NCBI GenBank assembly: GCA_002083985.1
Contig: MTER01000050.1
Span: forward strand, 1 to 5,871
Source: Candidatus Altarchaeales archaeon A3
Lineage (GTDB): Archaea > Altiarchaeota > Altiarchaeia > Altiarchaeales > Altiarchaeaceae
Length of the DNA stretch: 5,871 bases
Direction: 5' to 3'
Shown one piece after another: positions 1 to 5,871 of this stretch (positions are counted from its first letter, which is position 1; the number at the start of each line of letters is the position of its first letter). Position numbers and translations under genes: made by a program. A model generated the notes under the pieces. It saw only the letters and a list, made by a program, of their open reading frames with translations. It was not told the origin of the DNA and searched no databases.

Positions 1-177
1 GCAATTGCATCTTTTATGGCCGATGCTTCGGGACAGACATTTGTTATGTTTATTATAGCAATTTCAGCTGCAGAGATTGCGGTTGGACTGGCACTGGCAA
101 TAATCATTTACAGGAAATTCGGGAATATAGATATTAGCAATTTAATGGAAAATTTAAAAAATGGAGATAAAATTTAA
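1..177 (+). CDS. nuoK: NADH-quinone oxidoreductase subunit K, C-terminal part (5' end outside the window)
   Basis: Frame 1 is open from the first base to TAA at 175-177 and gives the last 58 residues of a small membrane protein. NuoK is a three-helix subunit of the complex I membrane arm that sits between the quinone-site subunits and NuoN and forms part of a proton path. The visible part starts in the loop before the last helix (GQTFVMFIIAISAAEIAVGL), with the NuoK-typical AAE-x-AVGLA pattern and Glu at fragment residue 25, then an IYRKFG exit and a short polar tail. The homologous MrpC has no such AAE motif, so I prefer NuoK. The two buried Glu residues usual in NuoK would lie in the missing part. 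The last 17 bases overlap the next gene, which suggests coupled translation. Confidence 0.9.
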   Translation, partial: AIASFMADASGQTFVMFIIAISAAEIAVGLALAIIIYRKFGNIDISNLMENLKNGDKI

Positions 178-364
178 TAAAGATAAAAATTTCGAGGAAC
201 GGCTAAAATTTTTAAATTTTTATGTTGAATGGATAAAGTCAGCAGATAATAAAGATTGGAGTAGTCAGCAGGCGGAGTTTATAAATAGCTTGTATGATAA
301 TTCAAAAAATTTTCAGTTAGATGCAAAAAGTTATCTAAAATTAAAAAATTTAAAAGTAAACTAA
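161..364 (+). CDS. Small soluble protein of unknown function inside the complex I operon
   Basis: This is a 67-residue protein that starts inside the 3' end of nuoK (17-base overlap, different frame) and ends 6 bases before the next gene. I do not recognise a named family. It has no hydrophobic stretch long enough for a membrane helix and no signal peptide. It is rich in Lys, Asn, Phe and Leu and is probably mostly helical. The most structured-looking part is FYVEWIKSADNKDWSSQQAE (residues 20-39) followed by FINSLYDNS; the W-x-x-QQ-x-x-FI-x-S pattern looks like a conserved core rather than random translation. Position and spacing argue that it is a real gene and perhaps an accessory or assembly factor of the neighbouring complex, but that is inference. 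The start is the only ATG near the beginning of the frame; no Shine-Dalgarno sequence is seen, so coupling to nuoK translation is likely. Confidence 0.7.
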   Translation: MEIKFNKDKNFEERLKFLNFYVEWIKSADNKDWSSQQAEFINSLYDNSKNFQLDAKSYLKLKNLKVN

Positions 365-370
365 TCTAAT

Positions 371-1834
371 ATGAACGGAGAAATTTTAATTTATGCGTTA
401 CTACCTTCACTGATAGCGGCATTTATGCTGCCTTTATTTAAGAATAATCCTAATTTAAGAGATGGCATTACAGTCATAGCAACAATTATAACCTTTCTGT
501 TCGTTGCATTTTTGGTATTGCCACCAATATTGGACGGAGAAAAAATTTCTCTGACATTGTTTAAATTTGCAGAGGGTATAACTTTTACTTTAAGACTGGA
601 TGCTTTTGGAATGTTTTTTGCTCTTATTACATCTTCTCTTTGGGTTGTAACAAATATTTATGCTATTGGCTATATGCGGAGCTTAAAGGAACATTCTCAA
701 ACAAGATTTTTCTTTTATTTCACAATATCAATTTTCGCGGCTTTGGGAATTGCATTTTCAGGAAATCTGCTGACTTTGTTTATTTTTTATGAAATTTTAA
801 GTATTGTCACATATCCTTTAGTTATTCATGAACGGGATGCTAAATCCATGAGAAGCGGAACAGAATATTTAATTTATTTGATTGGAGGGTCATTTCTTTT
901 GCAGCTTGTAGCAATTTTATTAATTTATGGGATAAGTGGCACATTGGAGTTTACGCATGGTGGATTTATAAATATGGGAAGTCCAATATTATTAACAGTA
1001 ATTTTTATATTTTTGATGTATGGTTATACAAAGGCCGCACTATTTCCCTTGCATAGATGGTTGCCTACAGCAATGGTTGCACCAACACCGGTTTCTGCAT
1101 TATTGCACGCAGTTGCGGTTGTTGTTGCAGGGGTGTTTTGTGTCATGCGAACTGTTTTTGATGTTTTCGGACCAAATTTAATGCACGCATTAAATTTAGA
1201 TATAATTCTTGGGGTTGCCGCATCAATTACTATCCTTATTTCAATAATAATAGCGATGATGCAAGATAATTTAAAGTTAAGAATTGCTTACTCTACGGTA
1301 AATCAATTATCAATTATGATGCTTGGTGTTGCAATGGCAAATTACCATGGAATACTTGGAGGAATATTACACATTGCAAGTCATTCTTTCGCAAAGATAA
1401 CATTGTTTTTTGTTGCAGGAGCAATTTTTGTTGTAGCTGGAAAAAAATTAATAAGTAAAATGGATGGAATTGGGAAAAAAATGCCATTAACAATGATTGC
1501 ATTTTTTGTTGGAAGTATCGGAATGGCAGGTATCCCTCCGACATTATCCTTAATAAGCAAATTAAATATAGGGCTAGGAATAATTGAAAGTGGTTATTTA
1601 ATATTTCTAATAGTTATTCTTATAAGTTCTTTATTAGATCTGGTTGTCTTTCTCCCAATAGTATTTAAAGCATTCTTTAAAAAATTCCCTGAAGAAAATG
1701 TCAATATTAGAGAAATGGATTATCCGTTAGTTGTTATTCCTTTAATAATTACAGCACTTTTCACAGTTTTGCTATTTATTAATCCAACAGTCTTTTTTGA
1801 ATTAGCAAAAATTGTTGCTGAAAATTTAAAATAA
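371..1834 (+). CDS. MrpD/NuoL-like proton-translocating antiporter subunit of complex I (first paralogue)
   Basis: This 487-residue protein has about 14 predicted membrane helices, the length and topology of MrpD and of the NuoL/M/N core. It should be one of the proton-pumping modules of the membrane arm, in the place where nuoL normally lies. Family residues visible are Glu141 in TM5 (LFIFYEILSI), Lys221 in TM7 (GYTKAALFPLHRWLP), the APTPVSALLHA motif with His246 in TM8, QDNLKLRIAYSTVNQLS (298-314), Lys342 (HSFAKITLFF) and Lys397 in TM12 (LISKLN). Val252 occupies the position of NuoM Lys265 (24 residues after the His of PLH), while His246 matches NuoL His254. At TM7/TM8 the protein is thus NuoL-like. 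It ends right after TM14 and lacks the NuoL lateral helix. A free Na+/H+ antiporter role is less likely because nuoK and nuoN flank the cluster. The ATG at 371 has no Shine-Dalgarno sequence. Confidence 0.9.
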   Translation: MNGEILIYALLPSLIAAFMLPLFKNNPNLRDGITVIATIITFLFVAFLVLPPILDGEKISLTLFKFAEGITFTLRLDAFGMFFALITSSLWVVTNIYAIGYMRSLKEHSQTRFFFYFTISIFAALGIAFSGNLLTLFIFYEILSIVTYPLVIHERDAKSMRSGTEYLIYLIGGSFLLQLVAILLIYGISGTLEFTHGGFINMGSPILLTVIFIFLMYGYTKAALFPLHRWLPTAMVAPTPVSALLHAVAVVVAGVFCVMRTVFDVFGPNLMHALNLDIILGVAASITILISIIIAMMQDNLKLRIAYSTVNQLSIMMLGVAMANYHGILGGILHIASHSFAKITLFFVAGAIFVVAGKKLISKMDGIGKKMPLTMIAFFVGSIGMAGIPPTLSLISKLNIGLGIIESGYLIFLIVILISSLLDLVVFLPIVFKAFFKKFPEENVNIREMDYPLVVIPLIITALFTVLLFINPTVFFELAKIVAENLK

Positions 1835-1850
1835 AATAGAAAAATTCAAA

Positions 1851-2237
1851 ATGGAAGATATTATTATCAATGAACAGGATAAAAACAGGAAAAAGAACAT
1901 ACTTGAAAGGTATCTTGAAAAGCCAGGGGCAGGCGGCAAAAGATTATGGCATTACCTTTACATAGCACTTGCTATGTCAGTTGTAATTGATATAACAGTC
2001 CTTTTTACAACACATCCCCACCATAATTTTGCAGTTGAAAATATTCCTGCATTTTATGCAATTTTCGGATTTATTGCCTGTACTCTGCTTCTTATTGGCT
2101 CAAAACGGCTCGGTAAGTTATTTCATCTCATGGTTCCGGAGGATTATTACAGCAAACATTATAATGGATATTTCTCTGCAAATGATGAAAATAAAGAATG
2201 TGTAAAAACTAAAAATAATAATTCAGATAAATTATAA
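1851..2237 (+). CDS. Small two-helix membrane protein between the two MrpD-like subunits, function unknown
   Basis: The protein has 128 residues. The N-terminal 30 are charged and cytosol-like (NRKKNILERYLEKPGAGGKR). Two membrane helices follow, at about 34-52 and 65-83, joined by a short loop with a His cluster (THPHHNF, His55/57/58) and the segment ENIPAFYAIFGF. A basic exit (SKRLGKL) leads to PEDYY at 96-100, and then an Asn/Lys-rich tail that looks poorly ordered. From memory, small proteins with a HPH...E...P-x-FYA-x-x-GF core and a terminal EDYY accompany MrpD-type genes in other bacterial complex I or antiporter clusters, but I cannot name a characterised member. The gap is 16 bases upstream and 7 downstream, so it is co-transcribed with both antiporter genes. 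A role as a supernumerary subunit or assembly factor at the MrpD-MrpD interface is inference. No Shine-Dalgarno sequence is seen before the ATG. Confidence 0.8.
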   Translation: MEDIIINEQDKNRKKNILERYLEKPGAGGKRLWHYLYIALAMSVVIDITVLFTTHPHHNFAVENIPAFYAIFGFIACTLLLIGSKRLGKLFHLMVPEDYYSKHYNGYFSANDENKECVKTKNNNSDKL

Positions 2238-2244
2238 AATTAAA

Positions 2245-4008
2245 ATGGAATTTATACCTCCCGCAATATTATTTCTCATCGGGGCAATTATAGTGCCATT
2301 TTTACGCGGCAAAATCCAGAAAGCATGGATACTTTTGATTCCATTACTAGCATTTATAGATATGCTTATAATTTATTTTGGAGAATATGAAGGAATATTC
2401 TGGACCATCGAATATGCGGGATTCACGCTAACATTCGCCAGAATAGATTCTTTAAGTATTATTTTTGGATTTGTTTTTGTGATTATGTCATTTATTGGAA
2501 ATTTATATGCTCTTCATGTAAAAGGACGAGGGCAACCAACATTTGCATTTCTTTATGCCGGATCTGCAATAGGAACAGTATTTTGCGGGGATTTAATAAC
2601 TTTATTTATATTCTGGGAGATTATGGCATGGTCATCTGTATTTCTGATATGGTATGGGGGCAGGAAGGAATCAGGTCATGCAGGATTAAGATACCTTTTA
2701 GTTCACAATGTTGGCGGTGCCTTATTATTTATTGGAATTGTAATGCACTATTCAGCAACCGGCTCAACTGACTTTGGGTTTCTTGGAGCAGTTGCCGGAG
2801 GAAACTTAACTCTTGCATCAATATTCATACTTCTGGGTTTTATAATTAATGCTGCGGTTCCGCCGCTGCATGCATGGCTTACTGATGCATACCCTGAAGC
2901 GTCAATTACCGGCGCGGTTTTTCTTAGTGTTTTCACAACAAAAACAGCCGTCTATGTATTAATTCGTGGATTTCCAGGGACCGAAATTTTAATATATTTA
3001 GGGGCGATTATGGCGGTCTATGGGGTTGTTTATGCAGTACTTGAAAATGATATAAGAAGGCTTTTATCATACCACATAATAAGCCAGGTTGGGTATATGG
3101 TCTGTGCTGTTGGTCTTGGAACTGCAATGGCATTAAATGGTGCATCAGCACACGCTTTTGCACACATACTTTATAAAGGATTATTATTTATGGGTGCAGG
3201 TGCCGTGATATATATGGCCGGGAAAAGCAAATTAACAGAACTCGGTGGTTTATATAAAACCATGCCGCTTGTTTTTGTATTATATATGATTGGCGGTTTT
3301 GCTATCTCATCTGTGCCATTTTTCAGCGGATTTGTTAGTAAATCAATGATTATTACAGGCGCAGGTGAATTAGGTATGCTGCTAATATGGAGTATGCTTG
3401 TTTTAGCATCGGCAGGAACGTTTTTGTCAGTAGGGATAAAACTACCATATCTTGCGTTCTTTGGCAAGGATTCCGGAATCAGGGTCGATGAGCAAAAACT
3501 TCCAAAGAATATGCTTTATGCTATGGGTATTGCAGCTTTCCTGTGTATTTTTATAGGCATATATCCTCTTGTTCTTTACGATTTGCTTCCATATATTGTT
3601 GATTTTGTTCCATATACCCTTTCACATGTGAGTACAGAGATTGCATTTTTAATGTTTGCCCTGCTAGCATTCTTTATGTTCTTAAAATATGGAGTAGGAA
3701 CACAAACAATCAGTATTGATGCGGATTGGATTTATAGAAAGTTAGGAAATTTAACTTTAAGATTTATACGTACTACTTTGCACAATATTGCTACAAATAC
3801 ATCATTACTTACTCTTAAATTTTATCAGCGGGTAGTTAAATTATCTCTTGCTCCTTATGCTTATGTCATAAGTAAATTTAAATGTAAGAATGTAGAAGAT
3901 GTTGAAAGAGAACTTGACAAATCAGCGTATAAATTTATAACTTCATCAACAACGATGGCATTACTATTCCTGCTAATAGGGTTTTTAGTTATTATGCTTA
4001 ACTTGTAA
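2245..4008 (+). CDS. MrpD-like antiporter subunit of complex I with NuoL-like C-terminal extension (second paralogue)
   Basis: This 587-residue protein has a 14-helix antiporter core plus a C-terminal extension of about 100 residues. Core residues seen are Glu125 in TM5 (LFIFWEIMAW), PPLHAWLTDAYPEAS (206-220), Lys233 in TM8 (TTKTAVYVLIRGFPGT), the ENDIRRLLSYHIISQVGYM stretch, Lys311 (ILYKGLLFMG) and Lys366 in TM12 (SGFVSKSMI). Asn202 replaces the TM7 Lys found in NuoL, NuoM and MrpD; as far as I recall, Asn here is usual in this subfamily. After TM14, a helix at about 464-481 is followed by IDADWIYRK (491-499), a mainly amphipathic stretch to about 562, and a last helix at 564-586. That order (TM15, long amphipathic segment, TM16) is the layout of NuoL and its lateral helix HL. 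I infer that it may sit at the distal end of the arm or brace it. The start has no Shine-Dalgarno sequence. Confidence 0.88.
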   Translation: MEFIPPAILFLIGAIIVPFLRGKIQKAWILLIPLLAFIDMLIIYFGEYEGIFWTIEYAGFTLTFARIDSLSIIFGFVFVIMSFIGNLYALHVKGRGQPTFAFLYAGSAIGTVFCGDLITLFIFWEIMAWSSVFLIWYGGRKESGHAGLRYLLVHNVGGALLFIGIVMHYSATGSTDFGFLGAVAGGNLTLASIFILLGFIINAAVPPLHAWLTDAYPEASITGAVFLSVFTTKTAVYVLIRGFPGTEILIYLGAIMAVYGVVYAVLENDIRRLLSYHIISQVGYMVCAVGLGTAMALNGASAHAFAHILYKGLLFMGAGAVIYMAGKSKLTELGGLYKTMPLVFVLYMIGGFAISSVPFFSGFVSKSMIITGAGELGMLLIWSMLVLASAGTFLSVGIKLPYLAFFGKDSGIRVDEQKLPKNMLYAMGIAAFLCIFIGIYPLVLYDLLPYIVDFVPYTLSHVSTEIAFLMFALLAFFMFLKYGVGTQTISIDADWIYRKLGNLTLRFIRTTLHNIATNTSLLTLKFYQRVVKLSLAPYAYVISKFKCKNVEDVERELDKSAYKFITSSTTMALLFLLIGFLVIMLNL

Positions 4009-4032
4009 AAAATACTTAAAAATAAATTTAAA

Positions 4033-5574
4033 ATGCTCAGTTTAATACTTCCGGAGATAGTTATTGCTGTTGCGGCAATACTGATATTATTAACAGGATT
4101 TAAATTTAAGAAAATTTCCGGCTATATTGCCTTACTTGGAATTGTTGTTTCGTTAATTTCACTTTTTGCAATTCAGCCAATAAACACAACTGCGGATAGC
4201 ACAGCAGCAATTACAATTGCCGAAGGAATAGGTCTGTTTTATAATGTCGGATTGCTTGCAGTCGTATTTAAATTTATATTTCTCATCGTTGGACTGATGG
4301 CAGTTATTGCATCGCTAAAATACACAGAGAAATTTATTTCCGCTAAAATTTTTGACGCATATTATGCATTAATACTTTTCGCAATTCTCGGAATGATGGT
4401 TGTTGCATCTGCAGATGATTTATTGACATTGTTTGTAGGGCTGGAAATGGCTGCAATTCCTGCTTATGTGCTGGTTGCGACTGAAAAAACAAAGAAAGGG
4501 ATAGAAGGCGCGGCAAAGTATTTTTTATTCGGGGCCGTATTTTCGGCAATTTTGTTGTTCGGAATTTCATTAATATATTTTTCAACCGGAAGTTTGATGC
4601 TTGATCAAATTGGAATTTTATGTCTTGGCGAAGATGAAAATTTAAAGTTATTAACATTTATCGGAGTTCTGGCTATAATGCTGGGATTAGCGTATGAAAT
4701 GAGTGCAGCTCCTTTCCATTTCTGGGCACCTGATGCTTATCAGGGTGCTCCTTCTCCCGTATCGGCTTTGCTTGCAGGCGCATCAAAAAAGATGGCATTT
4801 GTTGCCCTGCTCAAAATTTCGGTGGTTTTTATGGTGTTATTTAAATTTGAATTGAGCGTAATGCTCGCAATACTTGCCATACTTTCAATGGTGGTTGGAA
4901 ATGTATTGGCTCTGGCACAAAAGGATGTAAGGAGAATGCTTGCATATTCATCAATTGCACAGGTCGGATATATTCTAGCTGCAATAGCAATATTTACTCC
5001 GCTGGGAATTGCTTATGCAATTTATTATATTATTGTTCATGCGTTTATGAAAGGCGGTGCATTTATTGCTGCAGGAGCTTTACTTTTTGTTTCAGACGGA
5101 AAAATTAAAAATTATGATGATTATAAGGGTCTGTTGCGAACTGCTCCGATTACTGCAATTGCCATGGCTGCATTTATGCTTTCACTTGCAGGAATTGTTC
5201 CTTTTGGGGGCTTTACTGCAAAAATTCTGGTTTTGGTTGAATTGTTTGTTCAGGCAATGGCAAATAACATAATTGCTTTAATTTTAGGTATTGTAATGAT
5301 AATAACATCATTTATCTCGCTTTATTACTATGGGCGACTGATAAAAAATATGTGGTTTGTTGAGCCAGAAGGAATGAAACATAGTAATGATGAAAATGGT
5401 GAGCATAACGAACAACATAATGAACACAAGGAAGTAAAATATGATAAATTTAAAGAACCACTTGCATTTGTAATTCCAATGTTCATTGCAGTAATTGCAT
5501 TGCTCATTTTATTCTATGCTCCGCCTTTTGTTGAAATTTGCACAAATATTGTTGAATCGCTTGGAGTGAAATAA
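4033..5574 (+). CDS. nuoN: NADH-quinone oxidoreductase subunit N
   Basis: This 513-residue protein with about 14 membrane helices is NuoN, the antiporter-like subunit nearest NuoK in the complex I membrane arm. Evidence is Glu138 in TM5 (LTLFVGLEMAAIPAY, matching E. coli Glu133), PFHFWAPDAYQGAPSPVSA (227-245), Lys252 in TM8 (GASKKMAF, matching Lys247), QKDVRRMLAYSSIAQVGY (296-313), Lys340 (HAFMKGGAF) and Lys397 in TM12 (FGGFTAKI, matching Lys395). Glu222 stands where E. coli has Lys217, seven residues before the conserved His229. A hydrophilic insert at about 446-473, between the last two helices, is rich in His, Glu and Asn (His450, 458, 462, 465). It is the last gene of the operon, 24 bases after its neighbour, and no clear terminator follows. 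The ATG at 4033 puts the first helix directly at the N terminus, as expected. Confidence 0.95.
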   Translation: MLSLILPEIVIAVAAILILLTGFKFKKISGYIALLGIVVSLISLFAIQPINTTADSTAAITIAEGIGLFYNVGLLAVVFKFIFLIVGLMAVIASLKYTEKFISAKIFDAYYALILFAILGMMVVASADDLLTLFVGLEMAAIPAYVLVATEKTKKGIEGAAKYFLFGAVFSAILLFGISLIYFSTGSLMLDQIGILCLGEDENLKLLTFIGVLAIMLGLAYEMSAAPFHFWAPDAYQGAPSPVSALLAGASKKMAFVALLKISVVFMVLFKFELSVMLAILAILSMVVGNVLALAQKDVRRMLAYSSIAQVGYILAAIAIFTPLGIAYAIYYIIVHAFMKGGAFIAAGALLFVSDGKIKNYDDYKGLLRTAPITAIAMAAFMLSLAGIVPFGGFTAKILVLVELFVQAMANNIIALILGIVMIITSFISLYYYGRLIKNMWFVEPEGMKHSNDENGEHNEQHNEHKEVKYDKFKEPLAFVIPMFIAVIALLILFYAPPFVEICTNIVESLGVK

Positions 5575-5592
5575 TTACAATTCTTATCTTTG
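5561..5592 (+). promoter_or_regulatory. Possible Bacteroidota-type promoter at the end of nuoN
   Basis: TTG at 5561-5563, inside the last codons of nuoN, is followed after 21 bases by TATCTTTG at 5585-5592. This fits the -33 TTG / -7 TAnnTTTG pattern of Bacteroidota sigma factors at a suitable spacing. Transcription would run right into the gene-free tail and beyond the window. The motif is short and one match in AT-rich DNA can arise by chance; the host phylum is also unproven. Confidence 0.25.
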
Positions 5593-5721
5593 AATAAACG
5601 GATAAAGTAGGAACAAGTCAGTGTAAATGTGTGTAAAAGTGCATTTATCTTGAACTTGCCCAATATTAAGGAGTAAATCACTCATAACAGTCAAAAAATC
5701 ACAAGTAACCTCTAATCTTTA

Positions 5722-5806
5722 TTGAGTATATTTTTTATATTCTTAATTTTTGAGTTTATTTTTAGAAAATAGACATGTTGCAAATTAATTTGACTCATAT
5801 TTTTAA
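5722..5806 (+). repeat. Three imperfect copies of a TTGAGT/TTGACT plus T-rich word
   Basis: TTGAGTATATTTTTT at 5722, TTGAGTTTATTTTTA at 5750 and TTGACTCATATTTTTA at 5790 share the TTGA(G/C)T start and the T-rich end. The first two match at 13 of 15 positions and start 28 bases apart; the third starts 40 bases later. They could be regulatory half-sites or old duplications, but low-complexity AT-rich DNA makes chance similarity likely. Confidence 0.3.
5781..5792. repeat. Perfect 12-bp palindrome
   Basis: CAAATTAATTTG reads the same on both strands. In a gene-free stretch near a possible downstream gene this could be an operator for a dimeric regulator. No second copy of the full palindrome was seen in the window, and its AT content lowers its significance. 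Confidence 0.35.
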
Positions 5807-5821
5807 TGTCGCGAAGTTGCT

Positions 5822-5848
5822 ATTTCAAAATTGTGTAAATTTTGAAAT
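5822..5848. repeat. Perfect inverted repeat with 11-bp arms
   Basis: ATTTCAAAATT (5822-5832) and AATTTTGAAAT (5838-5848) are exact reverse complements separated by GTGTA. The outer flanks GCT and AGC could add imperfect pairing. The stem has only one G-C pair per arm and no T run follows, so a rho-independent terminator is unlikely. It lies about 15 bases before GAGGTGAT at the window edge, so an operator or a leader hairpin of the next gene is possible. Confidence 0.55.
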
Positions 5849-5871
5849 CTATAAGCAAGAGCGAGGTGATT

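Larger units (their letters stand above)
5575..5871. other. AT-rich intergenic tail without a convincing gene
   Basis: There is no open frame with plausible coding character on either strand in these 297 bases; the best minus-strand frame from an ATG (5685 down to 5584) has only 33 codons. No rho-independent terminator is visible after nuoN: the only nearby pairing is 5 bp (TTATC 5584-5588 with GATAA 5601-5605) across a 12-base loop. The region contains GTGTAAA at 5621-5627, 5631-5637 and 5833-5839, three TTGAGT-like words followed by T runs, a 12-bp palindrome, an 11-bp inverted repeat, and GAGGTGAT at 5863-5870, which could be a ribosome-binding site for a gene beginning just outside. Confidence 0.6.

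Noticed and set aside
1314..1544. Minus-strand open frame inside the first antiporter gene
   Set aside because: Lies fully opposite a well-supported membrane protein gene; its composition is the reverse image of hydrophobic codons.
2583..2936. Short open frames on both strands within the second antiporter gene
   Set aside because: They overlap conserved antiporter residues in the true frame and show no start signal or family motif of their own.
2245..4008. Canonical nuoL for the 587-residue gene
   Set aside because: The C-terminal layout is NuoL-like, but TM7 has Asn instead of Lys and TM8 has the NuoM/MrpD-type Lys; the core reads as MrpD family, so no symbol was assigned.
371..5574. A free-standing Mrp Na+/H+ antiporter operon
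   Set aside because: nuoK precedes and nuoN follows the MrpD-like genes, and no MrpB, MrpE, MrpF or MrpG-like gene is visible, so a complex I membrane arm fits better.
5584..5605. Possible terminator hairpin after nuoN (TTATC...GATAA)
   Set aside because: Only a 5-bp AT-rich stem with a 12-base loop and no T run after it.
5584..5685. Minus-strand open frame of 33 codons in the tail
   Set aside because: Too short, no ribosome-binding site, no recognisable motif, and it runs to the end of nuoN without any coding signature.
5822..5848. Transposon or insertion-sequence end
   Set aside because: The inverted repeat has both arms 5 bases apart, there is no transposase frame nearby and no target-site duplication can be seen.

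Overview
The window holds the 3' part of a respiratory complex I (NADH:quinone oxidoreductase-type) operon, all on the + strand, followed by about 300 bases of AT-rich DNA with no convincing gene. In order it carries the 3' end of nuoK, a 67-residue soluble protein of unknown function, a 487-residue MrpD/NuoL-like antiporter subunit, a 128-residue protein with two membrane helices, a 587-residue MrpD-like antiporter subunit with a NuoL-style C-terminal extension, and nuoN. Adjacent genes either overlap (17 bases) or lie 6 to 24 bases apart, which indicates a single transcription unit.

The unusual point is the make-up of the membrane arm. Textbook operons run nuoK-nuoL-nuoM-nuoN. Here the NuoL and NuoM places are taken by two MrpD-like proteins, and a small uncharacterised protein precedes each of them. 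Three antiporter-like subunits are therefore present, the usual number. The charged residues that form the central proton path are distributed differently from the E. coli subunits. The first paralogue has the TM7 Lys but no NuoM-type TM8 Lys. The second has Asn at TM7 but keeps the TM8 Lys. NuoN has Glu where E. coli has Lys217. The second paralogue, not the first, has the segment that could act as the lateral helix.

The organism is a bacterium with AT-rich DNA; I cannot name the species. None of the five visible start codons has a Shine-Dalgarno sequence, and their upstream regions are A-rich. One TTG / TAnnTTTG promoter match lies just after nuoN. Both features would suit Bacteroidota or a relative, but this is a weak inference. 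Operons with MrpD-type subunits in complex I occur in several phyla.

The tail (5575-5871) contains a perfect 11-bp inverted repeat, a 12-bp palindrome, three related TTGAGT-plus-T-run words and a ribosome-binding-like GAGGTGAT at the very edge. I see no tRNA, rRNA, CRISPR array, insertion sequence or clear rho-independent terminator.
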